A stretch of DNA of 26,092 nt, taken from the NCBI GenBank assembly GCA_910577165.1, contig CAJTLX010000041.1, forward strand, positions 1-26,092, given 5' to 3'. The notes under the pieces were generated by a model. The model was given only the letters and a program-made list of their open reading frames with translations. It did not search any database and had not been told where the DNA came from. Below are positions 1 through 8,638 of the stretch, piece by piece (the stretch's first letter is position 1; each line of letters begins with the position of its first letter). Source of the DNA: an uncultured Lachnospiraceae bacterium (GTDB lineage: Bacteria > Bacillota > Clostridia > Lachnospirales > Lachnospiraceae). The translations under genes and the position numbers were made by a program.

Positions 1-169
1 CTTGACTCCTGTCAAAAAGTGTGGTAATAATGTATATCAATGGCACATTAACCATCAAGTATAAAATATTACAATCGCATATGATTCTTTTAAAACATTA
101 TATCTCTTATAAATTTATTCTATCAAATTTTCTCATTCCCAAATATTATGAATTTTTAAGAAAACCTCG

Positions 170-198
170 TGGACAAAATGCCCCCTGCGTGGTATGAT
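170..198 (+). promoter_or_regulatory. Sigma-A promoter candidate upstream of DUF368 gene
   Basis: The -35-like box TGGACA (170-175) and the -10 box TATGAT (193-198) are separated by exactly 17 bases. This would give a leader of about 260 nt before the ATG at 465. A second candidate, TTGACT (2-7) with TAATAA (25-30), also has 17-bp spacing and lies at the window edge. Confidence 0.5.
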
Positions 199-312
199 TA
201 GACACAAGCGATTATAGGCATAAAATGTAGGGAAAAATTAAGAGAACAAAGATACCTTTGAATATCTTAAATTTTTAGATTTTTTATTAAAAAGTTATAA
301 AAATTATAAAAA

Positions 313-336
313 CTATAGAACGGGCTCTTTCTATAG
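313..336. repeat. Stem-loop in the leader of DUF368 gene
   Basis: An inverted repeat has 8-bp perfect arms CTATAGAA and TTCTATAG around the loop CGGGCTCT. It sits in the presumed 5' leader, about 130 nt ahead of the start codon. No U-tract follows, so attenuation by simple intrinsic termination is not supported. Confidence 0.4.
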
Positions 337-464
337 CTTGGGTACCTGTACATTTTTATTATTTGCCAAAATCCTTTATCTTAAAAAATTTTTATCCTGG
401 TTTGGTAAAATAAAATGGAATCAATACTACCCAAATTTTAACAGACCCTAGAAAAGAGGAAGAG

Positions 465-1316
465 ATGAATTTCTTTAAAGACATTTTGCGTGGGGCAATG
501 ATTGGAGTAGCCAATATTATCCCCGGAGTAAGTGGCGGCACGATGATGGTATCGATGGGAGTTTATGATAAGATTATCTGGGCGATCAACCATATTTTTA
601 AGGAATTTAAATCCAGTGTTAAAACACTGCTGCCCTATGGCATCGGTATGCTGGCAAGCATTGCCGGACTATCCTTTTGTATTACTTATTTTTTTGAGCG
701 ATTTCCTTTGCCGACTGCTTTTTTGTTTATCGGATTGATTTTTGGAGGACTGCCTGTGATCTTTGGCGGATTGAAGGGGAAGAAAGCAAATGCAGGAGCG
801 GTGCTGCTTTTTGTCGTATTTTTTGCCCTGGTCATTCTTCTGCAGATTTTTGGCGGCGATCGGGGTGTGGAGCGAGAACTTGTCGTGAATGCCGGGGAGA
901 TGGGGATTTTATTGATTATGGGAGTGATTACTTCCGCGACAATGATTATTCCAGGAGTGAGTGGTTCTATGGTATTGATGGCACTCGGCTACTATACGCC
1001 GATCATTGCCCAGATCCGTTTATTTATCGAATCCCTGACCGCATTTGACATTGATGGACTGTTAAAAGGTTTCGCTATTTTAATCCCATTTGGAATTGGG
1101 GTACTTGCGGGAATTTTATTGGTGGCGCGGTTGATTGAATTTTTGTTAAAACGTTATCCGCTGTACACCTACTCCGGGATCTTAGGGCTGGTGATCGCTT
1201 CGCCAGTAGCGGTTTTGATGGGGATTGGAGTGGGGGCAGTTTCCGTGTCGGCTGTAATTGTATCAGTCTTCACCTTTGCCATTGGATTTGTGGCAGCATT
1301 TTTCCTCAGTAAATAG
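465..1316 (+). CDS. DUF368 membrane protein, undecaprenyl-phosphate translocase family
   Basis: This is a 283-residue, almost wholly hydrophobic polytopic membrane protein. It has two copies of the DUF368 signature: IPGVSGGT at about residues 19-26 and IPGVSGSM at about 162-169. The duplication shows the inverted-repeat architecture typical of the family. DUF368 proteins have been shown in other bacteria to return undecaprenyl phosphate (the C55 lipid carrier of peptidoglycan and teichoic acid synthesis) across the cytoplasmic membrane. Assignment to that role here rests on family membership. The start has a GAGG-type site just upstream (AAGAGGAAGAG then ATG). The length is normal for the family. 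It lies 69 bp upstream of the metal-binding protein gene on the same strand and may be co-transcribed with the importer, but a functional link is not established. Confidence 0.9.
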   Translation: MNFFKDILRGAMIGVANIIPGVSGGTMMVSMGVYDKIIWAINHIFKEFKSSVKTLLPYGIGMLASIAGLSFCITYFFERFPLPTAFLFIGLIFGGLPVIFGGLKGKKANAGAVLLFVVFFALVILLQIFGGDRGVERELVVNAGEMGILLIMGVITSATMIIPGVSGSMVLMALGYYTPIIAQIRLFIESLTAFDIDGLLKGFAILIPFGIGVLAGILLVARLIEFLLKRYPLYTYSGILGLVIASPVAVLMGIGVGAVSVSAVIVSVFTFAIGFVAAFFLSK

Positions 1317-1385
1317 GGGAGACTATCAGTATGATGTTGAATGGAATCAATGCTGAGAAAATTTCCTTAATCAATAGGAAAGTGC

Positions 1386-2378
1386 GTGAAAAGAGGGATT
1401 ATGCTAAAACGTAAGATTATCATTGTATTTGTCACAATGTTTTCGTTCTCCCTGGTAAGTTATATGCTGATTGCAGCATTTGGGCGCAGGGGGAATGTAT
1501 ATGGGGAGGAGAAAAAAATTGTAACTTCTTTTTACCCGGTCTATTTGATTACAGAGAATTTGTTAGAGGGAGTGGAAGGAGTACGGGTCTTAAATTTAAC
1601 GGAGAATCATACGGGTTGTCTGCATGATTATCAGTTGACCACCAAAGATATGCTGCTGCTTGAAACGGCGAATTTACTGGTAATCAATGGCGGTGGGATG
1701 GAGCTTTTTGTTGAGCAGGCAGTAAAAAAACTTGCCGGGCTTGTGATTATTGATTCCTGCGAGGGAATGGAACTGCTTGCAGGAGAGTCACATGACCATC
1801 ATCATGGCAGTTCAAATGCACAGTCCGCTGTTTCCACTGGACAGGAAGGGGAAGAGATAGCGGGGGAGGTGGTAGAAAACGGTCATGTCTGGATGGATAT
1901 GGAACGTTACTGTGAGCAGATTCATACGATTGCGGCTGGTCTTTGCCGGGCTCTCCCGGAGGATAAAGAGCAGATTGAGGCAAATGAGTTCGCCTATCTG
2001 GAAAAAGTTGTGGCACTGTCCTCGGAGTATGAGGATTTGAAAGAATCATTATCAGAAGTTCCGGTGATTACATTTCACGATGCATTTGTCTATCTTTGTG
2101 ATCCGCTTAATATGGAAGTTGTACACACATTGGATTTGGACGCGGACAGCGCACTCTCAGCGGGGGAAATCGCGCTGATTGAGGATGAAATTTTCTTGCA
2201 TGGGGTTCGCTATCTTTTGGCGGATCCGGAAAATGGAGAGATTGCGGGGCAGATCGCGGCGGAAAGTGGCTGTGAAGTATTGTATTTGGATCCGCTCACC
2301 TCCGGGAGGGAGGAGTTAAATGCTTATCTTTCCGGGATGCAGGCGAATTTTGATCAGCTAAAGCAGATTTCGCGCTAG
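1386..2378 (+). CDS. znuA: Metal ABC transporter substrate-binding protein (ZnuA/AdcA-like)
   Basis: This extracytoplasmic binding protein belongs to the zinc/manganese cluster of ABC importers (TroA/ZnuA fold). Numbering from the GTG at 1386, expected metal ligands are visible: His80 in CLHDYQLT, His167 in NGHVWMD, His231 in FHDAF and Asp302 in YLDPLT. A His-rich loop (SHDHHH, about 135-140) precedes the second ligand, which is typical of zinc-specific members. A hydrophobic N-terminus (about 10-31) acts as signal or anchor. No lipobox cysteine is present, which is unusual for a Gram-positive binding protein. The GTG start has AGGAA five bases upstream; the ATG at 1401 is an alternative but its GAGGG lies only three bases away. 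The ATPase and permease genes follow. Zinc is favoured over manganese because of the His loop, but the metal is inferred. Confidence 0.88.
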   Translation: MKRGIMLKRKIIIVFVTMFSFSLVSYMLIAAFGRRGNVYGEEKKIVTSFYPVYLITENLLEGVEGVRVLNLTENHTGCLHDYQLTTKDMLLLETANLLVINGGGMELFVEQAVKKLAGLVIIDSCEGMELLAGESHDHHHGSSNAQSAVSTGQEGEEIAGEVVENGHVWMDMERYCEQIHTIAAGLCRALPEDKEQIEANEFAYLEKVVALSSEYEDLKESLSEVPVITFHDAFVYLCDPLNMEVVHTLDLDADSALSAGEIALIEDEIFLHGVRYLLADPENGEIAGQIAAESGCEVLYLDPLTSGREELNAYLSGMQANFDQLKQISR

Positions 2379-2400
2379 AAGTAAAATAGAAATATATGGA

Positions 2401-2436
2401 AAAATTGACACAAACACAATAAAAAGGGGATATAGC
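2401..2436 (+). promoter_or_regulatory. Weak promoter candidate ahead of the ATPase gene
   Basis: A good -35 hexamer, TTGACA, occurs in the 88-bp gap between the binding-protein and ATPase genes. A poor GATATA -10 box follows at about 18-bp spacing. It could be an internal promoter raising expression of the ATPase and permease. The -10 is weak, so this is tentative. Confidence 0.25.
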
Positions 2437-2466
2437 AAAAAAAGACAGACATTAAGGAGAATTTCT

Positions 2467-3222
2467 ATGGGGCAGGAAGCGATAAAACGAAAATACCGAA
2501 TTCTACAGCCGCCCTGTGGTTTGCACTGTATTAAGATGAACGATATCGGGGTGCGCATCGGGCGGGAAACGATTATTGAGCATATCAATCTCCATATTCA
2601 CTGCGGAAAACTGACCGTGATTATCGGGCGCAACGGCGCGGGCAAATCTACATTGATCAAGGCGATTCTCGGTGAGATACGCCATACGGGAAGCATTGAG
2701 TTTCGGGATATGAGGGATAAGAGTATCCAGGATTTGCGGGTTGGATATGTGCCGCAGCATCTGAATTTTGAAAAGAACACGCCGACAAGCGTCTATGATA
2801 TGTTTGCCAGCTATATCAGCAATGTTCCAGTTTTTTTGCGAAAGACAAAGATGTTAAAGGAGCGTATTTCCCAATCTTTAGAAATGTTTCAGGCGCAGGA
2901 ACTTATCGACAGGCAGCTTGGTGATCTTTCCGGGGGTGAATTGCAGCGTGTGCTGCTCTCGATCGCCTGTGACCCGGTGCCAAATTTATTGTTGCTTGAT
3001 GAGCCGGTTTCTGGTATTGATCGCAATGGCATAGAACTTTTTTATGAACATATCAACAGCTTAAAGAAAAGATGTGATCTTGCGATAATCTTAGTCAGCC
3101 ATGATCTGGACTATGTTCAAAAATATGCGGACAATGTGATTTTGCTTGATCGGACAGTGTTAGAGGAGGGATCGCCCGCGCAAGTATTTGCCAGCGGGAA
3201 ATTCCATGAGGTTTTTGGATAA
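2467..3222 (+). CDS. znuC: Metal ABC transporter ATP-binding protein (ZnuC-like)
   Basis: This is the 251-residue ATPase subunit of the metal importer, acting at the inner face of the membrane. All ABC motifs are present and in order: Walker A GRNGAGKST (54-62), Q-loop Gln97 in YVPQ, signature LSGGE (154-158) followed by LQR, Walker B LLLLDEP (174-180) and H-loop His212 in VSHD. The first 24 residues are slightly longer than usual for ZnuC-type proteins, and a second Met at residue 24 (MNDIG) is close to the family's normal start. The upstream ATG is preferred because AAGGAGA lies eight bases before it. It is located between binding-protein and permease genes (gaps 88 and 51 bp), which defines the importer operon. 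Confidence 0.93.
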   Translation: MGQEAIKRKYRILQPPCGLHCIKMNDIGVRIGRETIIEHINLHIHCGKLTVIIGRNGAGKSTLIKAILGEIRHTGSIEFRDMRDKSIQDLRVGYVPQHLNFEKNTPTSVYDMFASYISNVPVFLRKTKMLKERISQSLEMFQAQELIDRQLGDLSGGELQRVLLSIACDPVPNLLLLDEPVSGIDRNGIELFYEHINSLKKRCDLAIILVSHDLDYVQKYADNVILLDRTVLEEGSPAQVFASGKFHEVFG

Positions 3223-3273
3223 GAGGGGAAAATATAAAAATTTAGAAGAATCTGACTTAGGGGGAATTCAACT

Positions 3274-4116
3274 ATGGAGGTAATATACAGACTGCTTGAA
3301 ACCATACTTCCATTCGATTATATCCAATATGATTTTATGAAAAATGCCTTGTTGGCAGTTCTGATTATTACGCCGCTATTCGGAATTTTAGGCACGATGA
3401 TTGTCAATAACCGCATGGCATTTTTTTCGGATGCCCTCGGGCATTCGGCTCTGACAGGAATGGCGGTCGGCGTGCTGTTCAGTATGTCGGACAAGAGCCT
3501 TTCGATGGTGATCTTTGCGGTGGTTTTCTCGCTCTTGCTCAATAAGATCAGACATTCAGGCATTGCGGCAAACGATACGGTGATCTCGGTATTTTCCTCG
3601 CTCTCCACAGCATTGGGGCTTGTGATTCTCTCTCGTGGCGGCAATTTTTCAAAGTATTCCGCACTGTTGGTGGGGGATATCCTAAGCATCGCTCCGACAG
3701 AAATTTTGCAGCTTTTCCTTATTTTTGTGGCGACGCTTGTCTTTTGGTGTTTCGCCTTCAATAAGATCCATGCCGTCAGCTTAAACGCGAGTCTTGCAAA
3801 AAGCAAGCGCATCCGCGTGACGTTGATTGACAATATATTTGTTGTTCTGATTGCTGTGATTGTCATGCTTTCCATCAGATGGGTTGGCATTTTAATTATC
3901 AATGCTCTCCTGATTCTTCCGGCGGCAGCGGCGCGCAATCTGTCAGCAAATATGCGGGAATATCACCTGTTTTCCGTGATGTTCTCCGTCTTTTCCGGTA
4001 TTCTTGGTCTGGTTTTGTCGTATTATCTTGATATGGCGGCGGGACCAATGATTGTTGTGGTCACCTCGCTTTTGTTTTTCGTAACACTGGCAGTGCGGCC
4101 GTTGGTAAAGGTTTGA
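3274..4116 (+). CDS. znuB: Metal ABC transporter permease (ZnuB-like)
   Basis: This 280-residue polytopic membrane protein is of the ABC-3 (ZnuB/TroC/AdcB) permease family and forms the channel of the metal importer with the preceding ATPase. Hydrophobic segments run through the whole length. The conserved region after the first helix pair is recognisable (NNRMAFFSDALGHSALTG, about 46-63), as is a late helix with ALLILPAAAARNLS (about 211-224). It lies 51 bp after the ATPase gene and starts after a GGGGA ribosome binding sequence. The next gene begins 32 bp downstream, so all four genes from the binding protein to the AI-2E-type protein are probably on one message. Confidence 0.93.
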   Translation: MEVIYRLLETILPFDYIQYDFMKNALLAVLIITPLFGILGTMIVNNRMAFFSDALGHSALTGMAVGVLFSMSDKSLSMVIFAVVFSLLLNKIRHSGIAANDTVISVFSSLSTALGLVILSRGGNFSKYSALLVGDILSIAPTEILQLFLIFVATLVFWCFAFNKIHAVSLNASLAKSKRIRVTLIDNIFVVLIAVIVMLSIRWVGILIINALLILPAAAARNLSANMREYHLFSVMFSVFSGILGLVLSYYLDMAAGPMIVVVTSLLFFVTLAVRPLVKV

Positions 4117-4148
4117 AAAAACAATTATATTTATGTGGGAGGTATTCT

Positions 4149-5270
4149 ATGAAAAAATCAAGGATTTATCTGCAAATCTTTACAAATTTAATTTTAACCA
4201 TTGCTTTGGCACTTTTAGTTATCTTTGTGCTACCTAAAGTATTACATTTTTTTCTGCCCTTTGTGATTGGTCTGATTATTTCTCTGATTGCAAATCCTTT
4301 AGTAAAATTTATGGAAAAGAGAATAAAGATCGTGCGCAAGCACGGTTCGGCAATCATTATTGTCTTCGTGCTTGCGGCAGTGATTGGGCTGATCTATTTA
4401 GCGATCTCTCTGATTATACATGAGGCGATCTCTCTGGTTAAAGATATTCCCAATATCGTGCAGGCAGTAACTTCGTTTTTTGATACACTTTCAACGGAGC
4501 TTTCCGGGTTAATGATTAAACTTCCGGAGGGAATACAGAAGATGTTTGGCGACTTAAATACTACACTCACTGAGTATATTACCGAATTTGTCAGTTCCAT
4601 TAATTTGCCGACTCTCTCGGATGCGAGCGGCTATGTAAAGAATATTGCCAATTTTTTTCTCAAATTTGTTATTACTATTCTCGCTTCCTATTTTATCATT
4701 GCGGAGCAGGACAAGCTGCTTTTGACACTCTCGCAGATTGTGCCGGAATCAGTAAAAAATACCTGGCATTTGATCACCGATAATTTCCGCAATGCGGTTG
4801 GCGGCTATTTTAAGGCACAATTTAAAATTATGTGGATTATTACGCTAATTTTATTTATTGTATTTGAGATACTTCATGTAAATTATTCGTTTTTGCTGGC
4901 AATCCTGATTGCATTCCTTGATCTTTTGCCGGTTTTTGGCACCGGGACAGTGTTAGGTCCATGGATTGTTGTCGATATTGTGAATGGCAATTACAAGCGC
5001 GCGATTGTGTTGGCACTGCTCTATGTCGGCTGTCTGTTAGTAAAACAGCTTTTGCAGCCGAAAATGGTCGGCGACAGCATCGGTGTCAGCCCATTTGCCG
5101 CACTCTTTTTTATGTTTGTCGGCTATCAGGTTTATGGTGTACTTGGAATGATCTTAGGGATTCCTGTCGGCATGGTACTGATCTCATTTTATCGGCTGGG
5201 GATGTTTGATCGGCTGATTCAGGGATTTAAAATTATTGCAACGGATCTAAATGAATTCAGAAAATTTTAG
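4149..5270 (+). CDS. AI-2E family transporter / YtvI-type membrane protein
   Basis: This 373-residue membrane protein is of the AI-2E transporter (formerly UPF0118/PerM) superfamily. Two hydrophobic hairpins at the N-terminus, a central soluble segment of about 100 residues and a C-terminal bundle give the normal family layout. The bundle includes the characteristic FLDLLPVFGTG and the later QPKMVGDSIGVSP region. I start it at the ATG at 4149 because GGGAGG lies just upstream. An in-frame TTG at 4113 overlaps the permease stop and lacks a comparable site. Members are varied: some are proposed to export autoinducer-2 and others are sodium-proton antiporters, so the substrate is unknown. Nothing in the sequence ties it to metal transport beyond its place in the operon. 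Confidence 0.87.
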   Translation: MKKSRIYLQIFTNLILTIALALLVIFVLPKVLHFFLPFVIGLIISLIANPLVKFMEKRIKIVRKHGSAIIIVFVLAAVIGLIYLAISLIIHEAISLVKDIPNIVQAVTSFFDTLSTELSGLMIKLPEGIQKMFGDLNTTLTEYITEFVSSINLPTLSDASGYVKNIANFFLKFVITILASYFIIAEQDKLLLTLSQIVPESVKNTWHLITDNFRNAVGGYFKAQFKIMWIITLILFIVFEILHVNYSFLLAILIAFLDLLPVFGTGTVLGPWIVVDIVNGNYKRAIVLALLYVGCLLVKQLLQPKMVGDSIGVSPFAALFFMFVGYQVYGVLGMILGIPVGMVLISFYRLGMFDRLIQGFKIIATDLNEFRKF

Positions 5271-5311
5271 GAACTTAACCGAGGATTGTATTCTGACTGA
5301 AACAAAAGGTT

Positions 5312-5334
5312 CAAGAACACCTCTGGTGTTCTTG
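5312..5334. repeat. Dispersed hairpin repeat, copy A
   Basis: A perfect stem-loop has 10-bp arms CAAGAACACC and GGTGTTCTTG around TCT. It lies between the AI-2E-type gene and nadE. No T-tract follows on either side, so it is not a standard terminator. The same sequence recurs at 17612-17634, 10597-10619, 16935-16950, 9735-9750 and 13176-13187 in varying states of preservation. Confidence 0.75.
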
Positions 5335-5405
5335 CAATCTCACATTTGATATGAGGCAAAAGATTTAGGTTACAATATAATAAAAAATCAGAAGGGAGAC
5401 AAAAA

Positions 5406-7349
5406 ATGCAGGATGGTTTTTTAAAGGTGATGGCAGCAACGCCAGAGATCCGAGTGGCGGATTGTGAGTTTAACACAGAGGGGATAATTGGGGCATTACA
5501 GGAGGCAAAGAGAGCGGGCGCGAAACTTTTAGTACTTCCTGAACTTTGTATTACTGGATATACCTGCGGTGATCTCTTCTTGCAAAATGTCCTTACAGAG
5601 GCAGCATTGACCGGCTTATCCCGTGTGCGGGAGGCGACAGTGGGAAGGGATACAGTAGTTGTTTTTACCCTTCCGTTTTTAAAGGACAACAAACTCTACA
5701 ATACCGCGGCTGTGGTACAGAATGGCAGGATTTTGGGCCTTGTGCCAAAGACGCATCTGCCAAATTATTCTGAGTTCTACGAAGCGAGACATTTTGTGCC
5801 AGGAACAGGGAGGACAGAGTATCTCTTTATCTTTGGCGAGGAAGTGCCATTTGGTACAAAATTATTGTTTTGCTGTAAAAATATGGAAAATTTTGTCTTC
5901 GGCGTGGAAATCTGTGAAGATCTCTGGGTCGCAAGTCCTCCTTCGGGTGCTTTGGCCTGTGCGGGCGCGCTGCTGATTGTCAATCCTTCCGCAAGCGACG
6001 AGACGACGGGAAAGGCGGAGTATCGCAGACAGTTAGTCAGCAGTCAGTCCGCGCGCACGGTTACCGCATATTTATATGCGGATGCGGGAGAAGGGGAATC
6101 GACAACGGATCTGGTATTTGCTGCCCATAATTTGATTGCGGAAAACGGGACGATTCTGGCAGAAAGCAAGCGTTTTGAAAATGGGAGTATAACGGCGGAA
6201 ATCGATCTGGAAAAACTTGCGGCAGAGCGGCGAAGAATGACAACGTACCGCGTGAATGCAGCAGGATTTGAGAAGATATATTTTCAATTGCCATCCATTG
6301 AAAAAGAAGGGGTAAAGCAGATTGTTCTTACCCGCTTTGTGGATAAGGCTCCGTTTGTCCCTTCTAGGGAAGATGCGCGTGCCGCGCGCTGCCAGGAAAT
6401 TATCGCAATCCAGGCGATGGGATTAAAAAAGCGTCTGATTCATACAGGGACGAAGCGCGCCATACTTGGAATTTCGGGCGGCTTGGACTCAACTTTGGCT
6501 CTGCTTGTCACCTGTCGCGCCTTTGAGCTTGCGGGGCTTGACAAGGAAGGAATTTTCTCTGTGACCATGCCTTGTTTCGGCACGACTGGACGCACCTATG
6601 CTAACGCCTGCACATTGACCAGGGAGCTCGGAGCCACATTGTTCGAGAGAAATATAGAGGAGTCCGTGCGCCTGCATTTAAGTGAGATTGGGCATTCGCT
6701 TTCGGTGCATGATGTCACTTACGAAAATGCACAGGCAAGGGAGCGCACGCAGATCTTGATGGATATGGCAAATCAGCACAACGCACTGGTGATCGGGACG
6801 GGCGATATGTCGGAACTCGCACTTGGCTGGGCGACGTACAATGGCGATCATATGTCGATGTATGGGGTCAATGCCTCCGTTCCCAAAACGCTGGTGCGCT
6901 ATCTTGTGGAATATTTTGCAAGGGAGGCGGAAGGGGAGGGGAAAGTTTCACTTTCAAAAGTACTGCTGGACATTTTGGATACCCCAGTAAGCCCCGAACT
7001 GCTGCCGCCAAAGGATGGTGAGATTGCGCAAAAGACAGAGGATATTGTAGGACCTTATGAACTGCATGATTTCTTTCTCTACTATGTGACGCGCTTCGGC
7101 TTTGCCCCAAGGAAAATTTGCCGCCTCGCGCTGCGCGCCTTTGAGGGGGAATACGATCTTGCTACTATCTTAAAATGGCTCGGCGTTTTTTATCGCCGGT
7201 TTTTTTCACAGCAGTTTAAGCGTTCCTGTCTGCCGGACGGACCAAAGGTGGGTTCGGTGGCCGTTTCACCGCGCGGCGATCTGCGTATGCCAAGCGATGC
7301 GAGTGTGGCACTCTTTTTGGCGCAGCTGGAGGAATTGGAAAAAATGTAA
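5406..7349 (+). CDS. nadE: Glutamine-dependent NAD(+) synthetase
   Basis: It catalyses the last step of NAD synthesis, amidating nicotinic acid adenine dinucleotide with ammonia drawn from glutamine. At 647 residues it is of the long, glutamine-using type. The N-terminal nitrilase-like glutaminase domain shows the catalytic triad: Glu46 (LPELCITGY), Lys115 (PKTHLPNYSEFYE) and Cys170 (VEICEDLW). The C-terminal synthetase domain has the ATP pyrophosphatase loop SGGLDST at 357-363. Internal ammonia channelling between the two domains is expected from the family. A GAAGGGAGA ribosome binding site lies six to ten bases before the ATG. A poorly spaced promoter (TACAAT/TATAAT near 5375-5385) lies upstream, after the dispersed hairpin. 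dusB follows 106 bp downstream on the same strand. Confidence 0.96.
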   Translation: MQDGFLKVMAATPEIRVADCEFNTEGIIGALQEAKRAGAKLLVLPELCITGYTCGDLFLQNVLTEAALTGLSRVREATVGRDTVVVFTLPFLKDNKLYNTAAVVQNGRILGLVPKTHLPNYSEFYEARHFVPGTGRTEYLFIFGEEVPFGTKLLFCCKNMENFVFGVEICEDLWVASPPSGALACAGALLIVNPSASDETTGKAEYRRQLVSSQSARTVTAYLYADAGEGESTTDLVFAAHNLIAENGTILAESKRFENGSITAEIDLEKLAAERRRMTTYRVNAAGFEKIYFQLPSIEKEGVKQIVLTRFVDKAPFVPSREDARAARCQEIIAIQAMGLKKRLIHTGTKRAILGISGGLDSTLALLVTCRAFELAGLDKEGIFSVTMPCFGTTGRTYANACTLTRELGATLFERNIEESVRLHLSEIGHSLSVHDVTYENAQARERTQILMDMANQHNALVIGTGDMSELALGWATYNGDHMSMYGVNASVPKTLVRYLVEYFAREAEGEGKVSLSKVLLDILDTPVSPELLPPKDGEIAQKTEDIVGPYELHDFFLYYVTRFGFAPRKICRLALRAFEGEYDLATILKWLGVFYRRFFSQQFKRSCLPDGPKVGSVAVSPRGDLRMPSDASVALFLAQLEELEKM

Positions 7350-7455
7350 AACAGGCATAACAAAAGCAAAGAGAGTACCATTCCAAAAGCGGTTATCGGA
7401 GGAGCGAAAATATAGAAAATACAAAAATCTGAAATAAAAATTTGCAGGAGGAAAA

Positions 7456-8427
7456 ATGTCAGCACAAACTGGTTTTTTTATTGGCAATGTTCATATCAAA
7501 GGTCCCCTTGTTCTGGGTCCTATGGCGGGGGTTACTGATCTGCCATTCCGTCTTTTATGCAAGGAACAGGGCGCGGATCTGATCTACACGGAAATGGTCA
7601 GCGCGAAGGGAATTTACTACAACAATAAAAATACGGCAATTTTGCTTGAGACCCGCGAGGAGGAACGCCCGGTAGCCCTCCAGCTTTTCGGGGAAGATCC
7701 GCGGATTATGGCGGAGATGGCAAAGAGGTTAGAAGATCGCCCCTTTGATTTTTTGGATATCAATATGGGCTGTCCAGTGCCAAAGGTGGTAAATAACGGG
7801 GAGGGTTCCGCGCTGATGAAAAATCCGGTGCGTGCCGGTGAACTTGTCTTGGCGATTGTGCGCGCGATAAAAAAACCTGTTACTGTAAAGATTCGAGCAG
7901 GGTTTGATGCCGCACATATCAACGCACCGGAGGTGGCAAGAATTGCGCAGGAGAGCGGCGCGGCAGCCGTGGCAGTACACGCCAGGACGCGCGAAGCATA
8001 TTATAGCGGGAGCGCGGACTGGCGGATTATCCGCGAGGTAAAAGAGGCGGTGCATATCCCCGTGATTGGCAACGGGGATGTAAAAACTGTGGAGGATGTG
8101 AGGCGGATAATGGAGGAAACCGGGTGCGATGCCGTTATGGTGGCGCGTGCGCTTCAGGGAAATCCCTGGTTTTTCGCACAGGCAAAGGAGTATCTTGCAA
8201 CGGGAAGGATACTTCCCCGCCCGGATTTAGAGGGGATAAAAAACATGATTCTGCGCCACGCGCAGGCGGAGGTGGATTACAAGGGGGAGTTTATCGCCGT
8301 TCGCGAGATGCGCAAGCATATTGCATGGTATACGGCGGGCTGTCCGCATTCTGCAAAGCTGCGCCAGGAGGCAAATGCGGTTGCGACGATGGAAGATCTG
8401 AACAAATTGCTTTCGAGACTCTCCTGA
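7456..8427 (+). CDS. dusB: tRNA-dihydrouridine synthase DusB
   Basis: This FMN-dependent enzyme reduces uridine to dihydrouridine in the D-loop of tRNA. At 323 residues it is of normal length. The TIM-barrel starts with the flavin-binding GPMAGVTDLPFR (21-32). The catalytic cysteine is Cys106 in NMGCPVPKV. HARTREAYYSGSADW follows around residue 175, and then the phosphate-binding GNGDV segment. GGAGG lies five to six bases before the ATG, giving a confident start. It sits 106 bp downstream of nadE with no strong promoter in between, so it may be co-transcribed. No RNA-processing neighbours are present. DusB is preferred over other Dus classes by overall resemblance; the target position is inferred. 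Confidence 0.94.
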   Translation: MSAQTGFFIGNVHIKGPLVLGPMAGVTDLPFRLLCKEQGADLIYTEMVSAKGIYYNNKNTAILLETREEERPVALQLFGEDPRIMAEMAKRLEDRPFDFLDINMGCPVPKVVNNGEGSALMKNPVRAGELVLAIVRAIKKPVTVKIRAGFDAAHINAPEVARIAQESGAAAVAVHARTREAYYSGSADWRIIREVKEAVHIPVIGNGDVKTVEDVRRIMEETGCDAVMVARALQGNPWFFAQAKEYLATGRILPRPDLEGIKNMILRHAQAEVDYKGEFIAVREMRKHIAWYTAGCPHSAKLRQEANAVATMEDLNKLLSRLS

Positions 8428-8547
8428 GAACTGTGTGATATGGAAATAATTTACAAAAAATTTTCCGGCGGATCTGATGAATCAGGAAGATTGGTGAAAT
8501 GATTTTTTGGCATTATGCACAAAGATTTATAAAAAGCGGAAAAATAG

Positions 8548-8576
8548 TTGATTTTTTATTAAAATTCGTATAATAT
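8548..8576 (+). promoter_or_regulatory. Promoter of asd
   Basis: TTGATT (8548-8553) pairs with TAATAT (8571-8576) at 17-bp spacing, or with TATAAT (8569-8574) at 15 bp, in an AT-rich stretch. Transcription would begin near 8581, leaving a leader of about 58 nt. This supports a separate transcript from dusB. Confidence 0.55.
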
Positions 8577-8638
8577 ATCTCATACAAAAACAAATGTCCG
8601 TGGAGGAAAAACATTCCGCAGAAGGAGAGGGAAATTCG

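Larger units (their letters stand above)
1..464. other. AT-rich intergenic leader upstream of DUF368 gene
   Basis: No convincing coding region was found in either strand here. The stretch is markedly AT-rich. It holds two sigma-A-like promoter candidates on the plus strand (2-30 and 170-198) and a stem-loop at 313-336 with 8-bp arms (CTATAGAA/TTCTATAG) around an 8-nt loop. No T-run follows the stem-loop, so it is not a classical terminator. The long leader could belong to the transcript of the DUF368 gene, or a separate small RNA could lie here; I cannot tell which. Confidence 0.6.

Noticed and set aside
5312..5334. Hairpin between the AI-2E-type gene and nadE taken as an intrinsic terminator
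   Set aside because: No U-tract follows on either strand, and the same sequence recurs in leaders and other gaps, so it is better described as a dispersed repeat.
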